From Mesocentrotus franciscanus (taxonomy: Eukaryota > Echinodermata > Echinoidea > Camarodonta > Strongylocentrotidae), in the NCBI GenBank assembly GCA_037976565.1, contig CP137685.1, forward strand, positions 27,462,827-27,526,826: 64,000 nt of DNA, written 5' to 3'. The notes below the pieces were generated by a model. That model was not told the origin of the DNA. It worked only from the letters and a program-made list of their open reading frames with translations, and searched no databases. Every line of letters starts with the position of its first letter. Positions within the stretch are counted from its first letter, which is position 1. The position numbers and the translations under genes were made by a program. Shown in pieces: positions 12,201 to 27,200 of the stretch.

Positions 12201-15200
12201 TTTGGCGGTAATCCATCAATCGGTTCTTGAGATAATGAGATCACAAGCTAATTTTGCATACATAATGAGCCCTGTGACCTTTGACCTTTGACCTCATGAC
12301 CCCAAAATCAAATCAGTTCTTTGTCTTTTCAAGATACATACATAACTTAAGTTTAGCGGGAATCCATTAATCGGTTCTTGAGATAATGCGATCACAAGCT
12401 AATTTTGCATACATAATGAGCCCTGTGACCTTTGACCTTTGACCTCGTGACCCCAAAATCTAATCAGTTCATTGGCTCTGCAAGATACATACATGACCCA
12501 AGTTTGGCAGGAATCCATCAATCGCTTCTTGAGATAATGCGATCACAAGCTATTTTTGCATACATAATGAGCCCTGTGACCTTTGACCTTTGACCTCGTG
12601 ACCTCAAAATCTAATCAGTTCATTGGCTTTGCAAGACATATACATGACCCAAGTTTGGGGGGAATCCATCTATCGGTTCTTGAGATATTGCGATCACGGA
12701 CGTGCACGGACGTGCGTGCGGACGGACGGACGGACAACCCGAAAACATAATGCCTCCGGCTACTCTGTAGCAGAGGCATAAAAAATCACTTATAACAGTC
12801 CCACTAATACACTAACCTCTTAGGCAAGCACATGTTGGACACCCTGACTGGTCTGTGGCTGAACCAAACATACAGCCATCTGGACATTGGAGAGCTGGAC
12901 ACAGGGTCTTCTGAGGTAGGAAAAATTCATCAGTACCGTCTAGGAAACAAGATTATACAACAAACTGTAAGTGGTTATATTTTTTTTCTATGTATATATG
13001 ATTGCAAAGAAATGCAAATAAATGCAAAAGACAAGGGAAATAGGAAAGTTCAATTTTACAAGATTTACAAAAATTTAACAAAATAATAAAACAAAAACAT
13101 GTTTGTTTTTTTAAATCATCTTTGTGACTTTGTTGATACATGGTTGTAAACCTGGAAGCACTGTATGAGTTAAAGCATCATTGCACTTCAAATCATATCT
13201 CCTATATTATAAAGGGAAATATTTACCCCAGGTTAAACCAGTGAGAAGAAAGTTAATTAAATTATTAAAATAGCACAAACCTCTTTGTTGACACTTGCAT
13301 ACATGACATCCAAGATGGTCTGTGGCATATCCAAGAGGGCAGTAGAGGCCGCAGGTCTCGATCGAGTACATTCTTGATCTTCATAAAAAAAACAGACAAG
13401 GCAAGGGCTGTATAATCACAATAAAATCAATAAATTTATTATGTCTAAAATCAGAAATGCCAAAGTCAGACACTAGCTGGGACGGAGACAGAAAAGCAGC
13501 CAGTGAATTATAATCAAGTGAATCACTCATCCCCTTTGGCTGGGGGTCTAGGGGCTTTAGATGCTCTCAGGTGCAACCTTAGGCTATTGCAGAGCTCTTT
13601 TTTCACAAAATCTATGATGCAAGTTGAACAGCTTTAGTACGTCTGTATTCGCCGCTAGAGGTGATGAACATTAATAACCTGATCCAAATCAGATGAGTGA
13701 CAGAACAGTAGCCACAGCTGTTTCCTTAGCATCCATTTTGAATGAGTTCACATCTTCTGGAGATAGCGGAATCCTAACAGCCATTCCAGGCTTGGTGGCT
13801 GCATCACCATAGTTACATGAAGCTTGCTCAGGAAGTCACATGGTATCATCGCAGCTGCACTGACAGTATGACGTACCATTTAAATTGATTCACTTTGGCT
13901 GAATTCGGGCCATAACATCTTTGCTCTAACATGTGTATGAATGGGTTTCTTCACATCTCCAATTTATGAACTTGTACATTCCTGTCATTCCCAAATCGGA
14001 ATTCAGGCCATAATATATTACACTTGTAAAACTTTCTAACAGCTAGTAACAATGTTTTTTTAATCCCAGCGTCTTTTCTTTTCTATTATAACAAACCAAA
14101 CAAGTATTTCAGCTTTCCCAATATAATTTTTGTTAATCGATTTAAAAGGACGTGTATTGAATTGTATAAGCTGGTCAAATATTTCTTTTTTTTCCAGTTT
14201 ATTTCATGGTGTATAAAAACAAAAACAAAAACAAATAATCCATGATATGATATGTATGTATTTAAATTTTTTTCAATTTTCTGTGTATTTGTAAGCTATA
14301 ATTTGTACAGCGTCTCTCAGGAAAACCGTTTTAATAATAATAATAATAGTGGGTACTTGTATAGTGCTCATATCTGTCAGACTTGACACTCCTGGCGCTC
14401 CACATTTATTACCCCGGCTTTAGCATGGCTGCCATTATGGCGCTCTAGCATTTCAAAGAATTAATTCCTGCCAGGTACCTACTTACATCACCTGGGTCGA
14501 GTGGGGCAAATGTAGATTAATGTCTTGCCAAAGGACATTAGTGCCACGGCAGGACCTTGTGATCCAGTCCGTGACGTATCCACTCAACCACGACATTGTT
14601 AAATAAAACAAATAAATATAAATAAACAAAAAAGAATATTATACTCACCTTCTGTCCTGCAACGGCATATCCTGCATCCCATGGAATCGGTCACATACCC
14701 AAGGCTGCAGCTGAGACGACATGTCACGGGGTTGACGGGTAGGCAGACAGGTGTATCAAGAAACTCTCCAATGCCATTGGCTGGTTTGACTAGATGATTG
14801 AGCACACAACGAATTGAGTGATTTGAGTTAACCCATTGCCTACTGAAACAGGGTGTTCTATGTGTTAAGCTTATGGGGATTAGGGAATGTCAGTAGTCAA
14901 CGGGTTAATATCAGTTAAGTTCCTATCCACCCCTGTAAACTTAAGATACAATGTAAGGTTACTTTGTGAGTGGACAAGAAACCCAAAATAAACATAACGC
15001 TATTGACTTATCTGTAATGTACAGAATATCTCCTAGTACGAGAATTTATCACTTTCAACATACAAATTGAATTTGTTTTTTAAACCCACTTTACAAAGTG
15101 ATTTGAAGTCCTCAAAATCCATGCACAAAATGATAATTCCACTACCTACCACAGCTTGGGAATTTCTTCACTTACCATGATGGCTGGCCAATCCAAGGTG

Positions 15201-18200
15201 TACATCAAAGAGACAAAAAGGAGAAATCACTCAACAAAATAACATAAGCTAACGAGATGCCATTTTAGGAAAAACTGATGTCAACAATGTACATGAGTAG
15301 GATCTCAAAATATGCTCATAATAAAAAATGCCTATAAGAAGATTCTATGATTGTCCCCTACCCACAATCACATTCCTACAATGGCGTCGACTAGGTATAT
15401 GTAAATCACAAGTAAATTTGATGGTATTTGATGATGCTTATTAGTCCAGAGGATGACTAAACATAGCTTCATGATGCCTAAAAATGAAGGCTCCATGAAT
15501 GTCCCTAGCCTACGCCCATCCTAAAGTGGCATCCATCAGCTAGAGTGGACAGTAAATGATATGGATGACTCACTTGCCCGCTTGCAATGACACATCTTGC
15601 AACCAACTCTATCGGGTTGCGTACCCATACGGGCAATCGAAGAAGCATTTGAAGGGTAAAAACGGACACCATCTACTACAGCGGCACACCTCACACTGAA
15701 GCGCATTAGTTGCATAACCCTGGGAGCATACTCCATCACAGGTTCCATGAATATAGGGGCAAGGCCCATCTGCAAGTGAAAATTTGAAGATTAAATAAAA
15801 TACGAGATGAATTCGTCACTTGAAAGACGAATAAGGTGGTCTGCCAGGGAGAGGCAGAGACAGAGGGAGACAGAGCAAGAGAAGTTGAGATAGGCAGAGC
15901 AAGAGAGGGAGACAGAAACAGAGAGAGGGAGAGGGGAAATAGTAGAGTAGAGGAGAGAGAGAGATGCAGAGACAGAGCAAGAGAAGGAGATGGGGCAGAA
16001 TGAGAGGGAAGGGAAAAAGAGCAAGAGAGAGATTCAATGGGGAAGGATGCATTCAATATTTCCAGCATAATAAATAGAATGAATATTTACTATAATATAT
16101 ATAGAGAGAGAGTTATAGACATGTAAACAATTCTATGTCCATGGGAGAGACGTAAACATTGCATATACCTGGGCTGAATAACTGGAAAAGTATAAACGTC
16201 TGGAAAGGAGACAAGCATCATAGATACGGGACGATTTGATATTGTTTCAGACTTAGGAGATTAACCCTATAGGTTTAATCAACGAAAAGGAATCCAATTT
16301 CCCATAGGGTTGTACACAAACTATTGACATTCCTCTCCAAAAGTAATAACACACAAAATTAGGCATTTTATTACATTGTTTGTGATTGTATATGTAATGA
16401 CCGTCGAAGAAGGTGATAAAATCGGAGTCGGGCCAACTCGGCCTCCGGGCGGCCTCGCTGTAAAACGGTCATTTTTGCAGGTTTAGGGTTAGGTTTAGGG
16501 TTAGGGTTAGGTTTAGGGTTAGGGTTAGGGTTAGGGTTAGGGTTAGGGTTAGGGGACCATTTTTACAGCAAGGCCGAGTTCGCCCGTAGGCCGAGTTAGC
16601 CCGGATTCATAAATTCATGTGTAAACGGAACCAAAAAATTGACCCACCCGGAATCGAACCTTCGAACCTGGGTCGATTGAATGGGAGGCAAGTGCTTTAA
16701 CCAATGGACCAAAATATTTCTCATAGACTTTACATGCAAAGCTTACAAACCGCCTTGGCATAGTCGCAATTTCAACTTTCAATTGCAAATTTCGACATGA
16801 TCCCAACATCAGATCAAAAAACAAAAGGCACATTCCCTATAGCTATAGCCCAAAGTCTCAGCTATATTGTATCAAAATTCGGGAGAAAATGGAGCAAAAA
16901 TAAGCGAGATACTGCTCAAAGAACAATGTCATGTAGATGATGTGAACGAAATTCACCTTCCATAGGTATAACCCGTAAATTAAGAAAATGTTGACATGTC
17001 GCCTTTAATTGAAATTTTCACTATGATGACGTCATCAAAATGAAAAATCGTGATGACTGATCTTGTAGAGAATTGTCTTAGCTACAACATATCAAAATTT
17101 GGAAGAAAATCGATCAATATTTACAGAGATACAATCGATTTTCCATAAATATGCTGACATCATAATATGCAAATTCGTATTTTGAGTTCTAAGGCTATTA
17201 AGATAATGCCACGATATACTTAAAGAGAAGGTTTATTGATTTTAAAAACTAATTTTATTGTCATCATTGCAAAGGTGACACTTTGATTTGACAAGGCTGT
17301 CACAATTCAATGCTTGGAAACATTGGAAGTAATGATTATTATGAATTACAAAACGCTTAAATACAGCCCCGGCATAGCACCTGAAATGCTCTCCGATCGC
17401 TGCTGAGATGTGTAAAATCACATGTTGAACATGAGTTGGACAAGCAGACGATGTCCCATGGCATCTCACACATTTTCAGTGCTTGTTTCGTCATCTTCTC
17501 TTCAGTTATTTCTCTTACTTCACTACCGTCAGGCTATTGCCTCACTCTAAACCTCGCGCATGGCATTATTTTGATGAAAAATGCAGCAATAAAAAAATTA
17601 AGGAGTCCGTCGCTTGTAAACAAAATACGACGCCATTGTATTTTCAGCTGCATACACCGCGGTATGCTCGGCGTTTCAAGAGGAGAACAAATGCGTCCAT
17701 GCTAGCATTCCGGGGTTTTAAATTTGAAAGTGTGGTTTCTTTGATTGTTCATTAACCCCTATCCTGTGTATTTACAAACAAAAGAATTTAGTTATCAGAA
17801 TCGGTTTCATATCCCTTTTTGAATGGTGTAAAATTCCATCACATTTATATACACTAACCTCATTATAATTTGAGAAATACCGGTAATAGCATTGCAATTA
17901 TGTTCATTCTTTATGGAATGTCGTCTGCTTGGGCAGGATTGGTTCATGTTGTGACGGCATTAAAACATCGTTATTTTTCTGGCGAATCTCGCATATCCCA
18001 GATGCTATGGAGGTGGCTTTATTTGTATGTTTATAAATCACCCGATATGCAGTTGACCTAAAACTTGTACGATGGCCATCTGTTAGCTTACCAGTTTCTA
18101 GTAATACGTTATTTGCCATATTTGTGATTTTCTTTGAACCTGCACTTTAAAGGCCAAATGAGACACGAAATCATATCTCCGACTCATACTCTATCCAAAT

Positions 18201-21200
18201 ATGAAAAAAAAATTGGGGGTCCCCGTGCTTCCCAAAGACCTATAATGGATTTTGTATAGGCACGTATTTGCCCATATATGCTATGTATTACAAGAGCTCG
18301 CCGCACGGACATGCATCTTGAACGGACGCTCATTTGGTTATTAATGGTCATAAAAGATAAACATGGTATCAAATTGTTCGGAAAAAATGTGGAATATCGT
18401 GAAAGTTAAAAAATGGCGATTCTATGTTGCGTACAGCCATGACGAACAACTTAGCGCACAAAATTGCGAAATGCTTAAAATGGCCTGAAACGTGTGCAAA
18501 ATGAATTTAAGACGATTTAGAGCATTTTGAAATTTTGCTCACGCGCTAACGCGGGCGTGCGCGCATATGTGCGCGTTTATTGACCTGAAATTGACCAGAC
18601 AGATATTGACCTTGATCATGATAAATATGAATGAAAAATGACTTTCCGCTATGAAGATATGATCAGGAGTTAAATGTCATCAAAATATCACAAAATGGTG
18701 CCTGGATGACGTCATGAAGATCTGATGACCTTGAAAATGTTATTGTCACGTCTCATGACAAGGACCTATGACTGTGCCAAAATTGAAAGAAATTGACTAA
18801 ACTGATCTTGAGTTATCCTCTACACAAAAAAGCAGTACACATAAAAATAAAGAAAGAAAGAAAATTCTGACGAAATCAATAGGTGATCTGTCTACGAAAG
18901 ACCACCTAATAATAAAATCAATTCAAAAAAAGTCTAGATATCATGTCAAAAGTGGAAATATGGTGAACATCATGATAATGTAAGATTTACATGCAAGATT
19001 ACTGTTATCATCATCATCATCATCATCATCATCATGAAGAGAATCATCAACATTATCATCATCATTATCATCATCATATCCCCAACAGTGAGAGAACATC
19101 ATCACAAAAAGAGTAAGAATGTTCATTATCATCATCCTAATTATAATGGCCATTAAAAAGTGGCAATGGTAATCAATATCATGCAAATGATTTGCATAAT
19201 GCATTATACATGTGTAAATTTACTCTGATTTCTTTGATATTTTGTCAATTATATATATTGATTGTTCTGTTGGAGATTAATATATAAGTGAAACTGGAAC
19301 TGAATATATTATGATTATCAATATACAATAAAATGTTACCAAAATTATAGTAACAATCTGACATCTTCATCACCATCATCATCATCACCATCATCTTCTT
19401 ATTCATCAGCATTATTTCCATCATCACAATCATCATCATCATTATAAGTATTCAATAATCTATTATCGTCCTTTTCATCATCACAACATACCTGCATTCT
19501 CTCTAGCAGGAAGCATGCATTGGTACGAGCATCCATCATAGCAACATTTGCTGCTTAAGGAGCATTCGCCGTCTCTTTGGCATTCATTCTGCCGGTTCAG
19601 ACACACCCCATCCCTGAACTTTGGGGCGGGGCACTCTCCTGGTGTCTGCACATCTTAGGATATGAAAAGGAAAAATCCAAATATTAGTTTACTCACAGCA
19701 ACATTATTTTACAGGTATGTTTTTAAATATTTGGGATCATTAGGTTCACAATAGGGTAAATCCAACAACTCAAGGTACATTTCTGCCATATTTGTAATAT
19801 ATTGTAAGATAAAGATGAAATGAAATGATAATTATTTTTCCCTATTGAACTGTTCCTTAATTATTTGTAGAATTATCTTGGTTACTTATTTCTTCTCCTC
19901 TTTCTACATCTGCACATGTTTCTCTTTCTTTTGATATCTTATTCATTTGTTTTATTTCCTCTGTCTCTTTAAAAGTGGGAATAAATAGTCTAAATCCCAA
20001 AGTATTGGTAAACAGCCTATTGGATACTTGTTACCAAATAAGTGCAATTTAAATTGTGTTGAAATTTCATTTTTTTCATTTTACTGTTTACTAAATCTCC
20101 ATTTAGTGAACAAAAATGCAATTTGTTAGTCATAACTGCCCCAACAAAACATAATTCTTAAATCTTTTCTCCTCCTCCCTCCTCTACCCCCCCTCCTCCT
20201 CCTCCCTCCTCCTCCTCCTCCTCCTCCTCCTCCTCCTCCTCCTCCTCCTCCTCCTCCTCCTCCTCCTCCTCCTCCTCCTCCTCCTCCTCCTTCTTCTTCT
20301 ACTTCTTTCTCGTTCTTCTGTCTTTCTTCTTTCTCTCTCTCTCTTCTTTATTTCTTCTTTTCTCTCCCTCTCTCTCTCTCTCTCTCTCTGAGTGGTTTAT
20401 ACCTTCTATAATGGGTTTCAAACACATCTTGAATTCCAGAGTTGGGCAACATTTCTCCATTCCCGGACAATCATTGTCGAAGATACACTCAGCCACAAGA
20501 GGGCGCTGTTGATTCCTCAGATCAGAAAACTTTGGGCACTGCCCATCCTTTTCTATATTTGATGAACATAGATGATAAGGGGCAATGCATTATCATTTAT
20601 TTACTTAATGCTCTATTATCTGGTCAATAAGTATTGTTTCAAAATTGAAAAAAAATCAATTTACTATGATATACAACGGTCTATACACAAATAGAAATCA
20701 TATAGGATTCCCGCAATAAAATAAAATCAAAGTAGATAAGAAAAGCAATGGTACAACCTTGAGGAATATGCGCACATACACATTTCCTGGGAAGTATTAG
20801 TTGTACAGAGACATTTTACCACAGGGCGACTCCAAATTTCATACAATTTGCCATCACACCTTGTTTTAATTTTCCACGCCATCACATAAAAATTAATATT
20901 TAATGTCAGTATATTTCTAATTATAATAACAATAATAATAATAATAGTGGGTACTTGACACTCCTGATGCTCCATAATTATTAAGCCGGCTTTTATTGTG
21001 CGTCAACAAAGTGAACACAGAAAATAATTCGGGTATTTTCTCTTGACATGACTAAATGTTGCCACAAATATACAAGGGTATATTCTCTAAAATTCTCCAC
21101 ATTTTTAAAAAAAACATGCTTAATGTCTAAGATATACAAGTGGGTTCTATTAGAGGAAGGGTAAACCAAGGGTATTGTATACATTTATCATTGGAAAGTT

Positions 21201-24200
21201 GAAAATCTCCTGTTTCAGAACATACAGTTAACAATGAAGTTATTCATACCCTTACCAAGTTTTTTAATTTCTACCTATGTGAAAATTGATTCGTCCCAAT
21301 TTGTGTTTCTTGAGAATGTGACACAATAAAGCTTACATCTAATACAATGTAGTATTCATATAAGGCCCTAATTCAGTTGCAAAAACAAAACAAAAATCAA
21401 ATTTTATCTGGGGTTTTAGTTGTACTGTACATAGGGGAACAAATAGACCGGTTTACTAACATCAAGCCTTGAAATAAGCGGGCGCAGGGCGCAAATTTGT
21501 GCTCATAGAGCCACCAATTGCGCCCTTAAGTCATCTAAAACTAGACGGCAGGGCGCAAGTGTTTGCCATGAAAATGCGCCCATTGGATATGGACAAATAT
21601 TAGGACAGAAAATGTATGGCTCTGTCGCGACGTACAGATATCTGAATGCCCTTTTCGCGGTGAGTCGGCACTAAACAGCCCACAGCTTGGATTCGGCAAG
21701 GTGGAAGAATATATCTGCTTTATAATATTATCCAGTCTTATCCATAACCATCCTATATTTAATGTAAGTCAAAATAACATGTGAGCGCAAGAAGCGAAAC
21801 GTCGGGTCCATTACCGATAAAACTTATATTAGCCTAGAAATGACCACCAACAGAAAAAACAGCAAATCTACTGAGTAACGAGCGACTACAACGGGTAATT
21901 TAATTCAATTTTCCGAAAATTCATGTGTAATTTCCTAAGTTTCTTTCAGGTTTATAGCTGTGAATCGCAGCGCAAATTTTTTTCACTGCTTCAAAATCAC
22001 CCTTGATTTTTTTTTTTTTGCAGCGAATTTGAAACGAGGTCCCGAGTGTTCCCCATTCCTGGCATGTTGAAAGTTAGGTCATACATAGATTGCATTGACT
22101 TGCGCATGAACAAATAGCTCGAAGGATCAACAAAACAAAATGTTGAATGGAGAAATTTAAAAAAAATTTAGAGATCTACCGAGGTTCGTTTGTTTGTCTA
22201 ATTTATTATATCATCTCAAATAGAATTTAGAATTATCTCACTGACAAGTTAAGAACACCTTTGATGTTCTCGATCGTAGTTACTTTCATTTTGCCAGCAG
22301 CCAATCTAGCATTGTTTTGGCAAAAAGCTAGCCTGTTACCTTCCCACCGCGAACCTTTTGAGTCCTGGTAATTTTGCGCACAGCGGATCTGCGGCTGGCG
22401 CAGTAGTGCTGCTGGCAAACTGCCAGCCTGCTAGTTCTACACCAGTTAAAGAGTACGTGTAACACAGAAACAGCTTAAGATAAAGTACAATTTATTACAA
22501 TATAATTAATATCTGAGACCAGTAACAGCAATTTTCAGAATCTTTCCTTTAAGATTAAAAAGTTATTAAAATTGATCGTATCAAATTAACCTTGTGTTTT
22601 GAGCTTATGTAACTCATGTAATTGGTTGTCAATATCTGTTTTTGGAAAATTGCCCCTGGTTCTTCAGAAATTGCCCCTTGTTCTGATTAAATCCCTGTGA
22701 CTAAGGCAACTTTTAAAAATAAATTGCCCCTTGCCCAAGGCTTGCCCAAGGCTTGCCCGATATATCAACAAGTAATGTCTGCAGACTGGATTCGAGTATT
22801 GTAGTTCATTCATTAATAACAGGTTTTTGATATAACTCATCACTAGGTCCCCAAGAGAGAAACATCTATCAATTTAAGTATGTTAGTAAACAGGTGTATT
22901 GCATATTGGAGGTTTTGAGACAACGGGTATCAAATCAGAGTGAAACACTTGGTAATGCACAGGTCAAGGAAAACAGGGAATTAACGGCACCCATCTACAC
23001 ACCATTACAGAATCGTTCTTAAACAGCCTCAAGGCTAAGTTTAGCAAATTTTTCAAAATTATAATGCATTATACCATATACACATATTAGACAAAACACC
23101 ATAAATATAGAAATTACAAATTGAATTATACAATGACAAGTAANNNNNNNNNNNNNNNNNNNNNNNNNNNNNNNNNNNNNNNNNNNNNNNNNNNNNNNNN
23201 NNNNNNNNNNNNNNNNNNNNNNNNNNNNNNNNNNNNNNNNNNNNNNNNNNNNNNNNNNNNNNNNNNNNNNNNNNNNNNNNNNNNNNNNNNNNNNNNNNNN
23301 NNNNNNNNNNNNNNNNNNNNNNNNNNNNNNNNNNNNNNNNNNNNNNNNNNNNNNNNNNNNNNNNNNNNNNNNNNNNNNNNNNNNNNNNNNNNNNNNNNNN
23401 NNNNNNNNNNNNNNNNNNNNNNNNNNNNNNNNNNNNNNNNNNNNNNNNNNNNNNNNNNNNNNNNNNNNNNNNNNNNNNNNNNNNNNNNNNNNNNNNNNNN
23501 NNNNNNNNNNNNNNNNNNNNNNNNNNNNNNNNNNNNNNNNNNNNNNNNNNNNNNNNNNNNNNNNNNNNNNNNNNNNNNNNNNNNNNNNNNNNNNNNNNNN
23601 NNNNNNNNNNNNNNNNNNNNNNNNNNNNNNNNNNNNNNNNNNNAAACTGAATTATACAATGACAAGTAAACGAATGATGCAATGAAATTACAAAATGATC
23701 ATTACAAAAAGTGAATCATATATTATCATGCAACATGAAGATATAAATTTTACCATCTGACAGTTATGGTCCATTTCAAAACATATTATACAATGAAAAT
23801 AAATAATTTACCATCATGCAATACAATTCAATGTACAAAAGTTATATACAACATTATAAAAGAATTAATTCTAAGATCTACATTTAGAGGAAACATAATG
23901 TTTGATATCAATGAAATGATTATGTTAACACTTTACCTCCAGGAACCAAGTGGCTCCTGTATTAAAGCCCATGGGGATGAAAGAACTCAGTAGACAATGG
24001 GTTAATGATGAAAGTATACTATTTCATTCCGCACCCAACCCCCCACCACTTACTGAACTTGCCTGTCCTATGACTCCCCACCAGGTTCTCCAAGATGCTG
24101 CAGAGGTGTCCAGTGACGTTGGACAGCGGCCGGCGGTTGGTCAGGACTATCGGGCGCTTGCAGGACATGCCACAGCCTCTGGACATGCAGCACTTTTCAT

Positions 24201-27200
24201 AGGTGGGGCAGTCTCTGTCTGAGTAGCACTCCAAGATGCAGGCCTGGCCGATGGGAAGCTTGCTGACAAAGCTGGGAGGACACTGTCCAGGGTGATCTGA
24301 CAAACAATGATTCAAAGGTGATATCCAAGTCACTGAGATTGGAACAAAGATGGCAGAATTGCACTTGAACGAGAACAAATTACCGATGAGCAGAACCAAT
24401 GAACCGTCCCCAAATAGTCCTTGAATGATCTGCATCCAATCCCAAACAAAGCCAAGACACATAATGGAAGATCTTTCAAGAATTTTATAAAATCTCTGAC
24501 TATGACAGTTTCAAGAACCAACTAAAATCAACTATAAAAGGCGAACAACAACAATAATAGACAGGCATAAAACTGACAAATACACCAAAATCACCTAAAA
24601 TGGCCCACACTTTGTCAATTTTAGGTCTGTTTGGGGTTGGTTTAACAGTGTGACTGGGGTATACTCACTACAGTAGTCAACAATCAGATTTGTTTAATTT
24701 TTATCATGATAATTGGTAGGAATTCTTAAAGAATGTTTGATAGTTACCAATAGTGAGAGTGTTAACACAAGTTAAGCTGGTGCCGTCATGGCAACACTTC
24801 CTGCTTCCGGAACAATCCGCATCATGGGCACATAGCTCCAAACCACTGGATAGTGGATACGCCCCTTGGAGTGGACACTGCCCCTGTTTACCTGTAAACA
24901 TACAATAAATCATCCCCTCATTCACATTGAGTATTCATCAGCCTCCTTCCCTCAATGAGGTATGCATCCTCAATCACATGACTTGTATCACCTTCAAAAA
25001 CCTTAAAACAGTCCCACCTGTTGCAGAAAACCTTTGCAAAGACACTTTTTTTTCAACCTACTACATTTTCATACTCAGATTACATAGTATATGTATGTCC
25101 AACATCCCTAAAAGTTGAATGTTGAATCTATTTAAATTTTAAGGCTGGTCTGAATATCCCTTTCCTCATATGATTCAATGTATGCTATTAGTGTCATTTC
25201 TGCTTTTGTTCATTTTACATTGTTATATTGTTATGCGCAGTTGGATATATCTGCAGGTAAAGAATTTGTGAAGAAAGTTTTTGTTTTCATTCATAGTATA
25301 TGTAAAAGTTACATGTTGTAGTATTTACTCTTTAATTTCTGCATGTCTTTGATGATCTTACATTTTGCTTTCAGTACTTCATATTGTACATCTCTTTTCC
25401 TTTACATTTCAGTTCATGACTTTGATTCCCTTCTCCACCATCACATCACTCTCATTTGCCATTACCATGCCTAGTCTCTTCCATTCTATTTTCATCTCGC
25501 ATGGTACCATTTCCATTCCGTTTCCACTTCACATGGTTCCATTGTTCACTTCTCATTTTATAAAAATTTGTACTGGCTATTCGTTCTCTCTAAACTTTGG
25601 GTTCTTCTATTTATGTTGTACTATTCCAATTTTATGTCTCTGATTGATTCTTTATTCATCATGTCACCTACGTTCGGATCTGCTAAACTGAGTTTCTCAA
25701 AGTAAAGATGATTGCAACACCGGATCTTGTCTCAACAAGACATCATTCATTTTTGTCTTCTTCAATAAGAATTAAAGCCCAAGTCCACTCCAAAAATAAA
25801 TTACTTTCAATAGAACCAGAAAAATCAGACAAACCAATCAAAAAAAGTTTGAGCAAAATCGGATAACTAATAAGAAAGTTATGAATTTTTAATGACATGA
25901 AAAACTTTGAAAATCACTACACAAATTGGCAACTCACTCATGAGTCTGTGACGTATGGTCCTCACTATCCACTAATTATTTTCTTTATATTGATAATATA
26001 AATTTCCTATTTTCACCCTAAGAATCTTATTTCTTCACACCAGCATCCAAGTTAGATTGTTAGTAATATGTTTTTGTGTGGATGCACAAATAAAGAGTAA
26101 TTTTTGTCCAGTTAAATCATGACAAATTGAATTTTGATAAACTATTTATATAAAAATCAATAATTATGAAATACAATATTCAGAAAATAGTATCAATTCT
26201 TCAAAATTCATAAAAGTTTTTGGGAAATGTCATGCACGCAATATGATACAAATCATATAACCTGGGCAAAGGCATGGGAAATCAAGTTTTGGGGATAAAA
26301 GGAAATTAATGGGATTAAACTATATAAAGCAATTGATAAGTTGTGAGGACATGACGTCACAAACTGATAACCATCTTGGCAATTTGTGTTGTGATTCTCA
26401 TTGTTCCATAGTTTTACATACTTTTTCAAAAATTCATAACTTTCTTATTAGTTATCCGATTTTGCTCAAACTTTTTTTGATTGGTTTGTCTGATTTTTCT
26501 GCTTTTATTGAAAGTAAGTTATTTTTGGAGTGGACTTGCCCTTTAAGCTGTTTTTATAAGGAGAGCAGCAGTTTTATAAGTTGAAGCAGGAGTGCAGTAA
26601 TCTAAGAACATGATAAGGAGAAAAGATTGCTACCTTGACTGCAGTCGATATGAGGGCAGCACTGTCCTTGAATAGCCACTAGGTAACATCCAGGAGGAGG
26701 AACGACAAATGGACAACGTTCCCTGATCTTGAGGGTTACTCCGTTGTCACATTGTGCAATGGTACAAGCATCGTACCTCCAAACCTCATCATGGAGATAG
26801 AACTTCTCAGATAGTGGGCTGTCCTGACATGGTTTGGCTGGTAAGAAAGCATAAATAAACTAGATGGATGTGCGACTGCACGCAGTCGAAAATGATGCCT
26901 CCGCCGCCATAGAGCGATTTTACAAACCAAAACAGAAGTAATTTTTAAAATTCAAGTTTGATTGTAATCCATTAACAGGTTCTCAAAATATCGTGATTAA
27001 AAGCGATTTTCATATACATGTATGACCCTTTGAACTTTGACCTCATGACCCTACAATCTAATCAGTTCATTAGCTCTGCAAGAATCATACATGACCCAAG
27101 TTTGGCGCTAATCCATCAATCAGTTGAGATAATGCAATCACGAGAACGGGACGTACAGATGTACTGACGGACAGATGGACGGACTACTTTGTAGCAGAGG

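Noticed and set aside
15736..16068. Ser/Leu/Pro-rich minus-strand frames
   Set aside because: They translate a GA-rich low-complexity tract; no domain, and they overlap an intron.
16481..16553. Chromosome end
   Set aside because: The TTAGGG array is short, internal, and enclosed by inverted arms with gene sequence on both sides.
16640..16715. Functional tRNA gene
   Set aside because: A and B boxes are present but the acceptor stem does not pair; a SINE head fits better.
18941..19442. Asp- and Met-rich frames
   Set aside because: Produced by CAT/ATC trinucleotide repeats.
23059..23682. Open frames of 179-207 residues
   Set aside because: They consist of N bases from the assembly gap.
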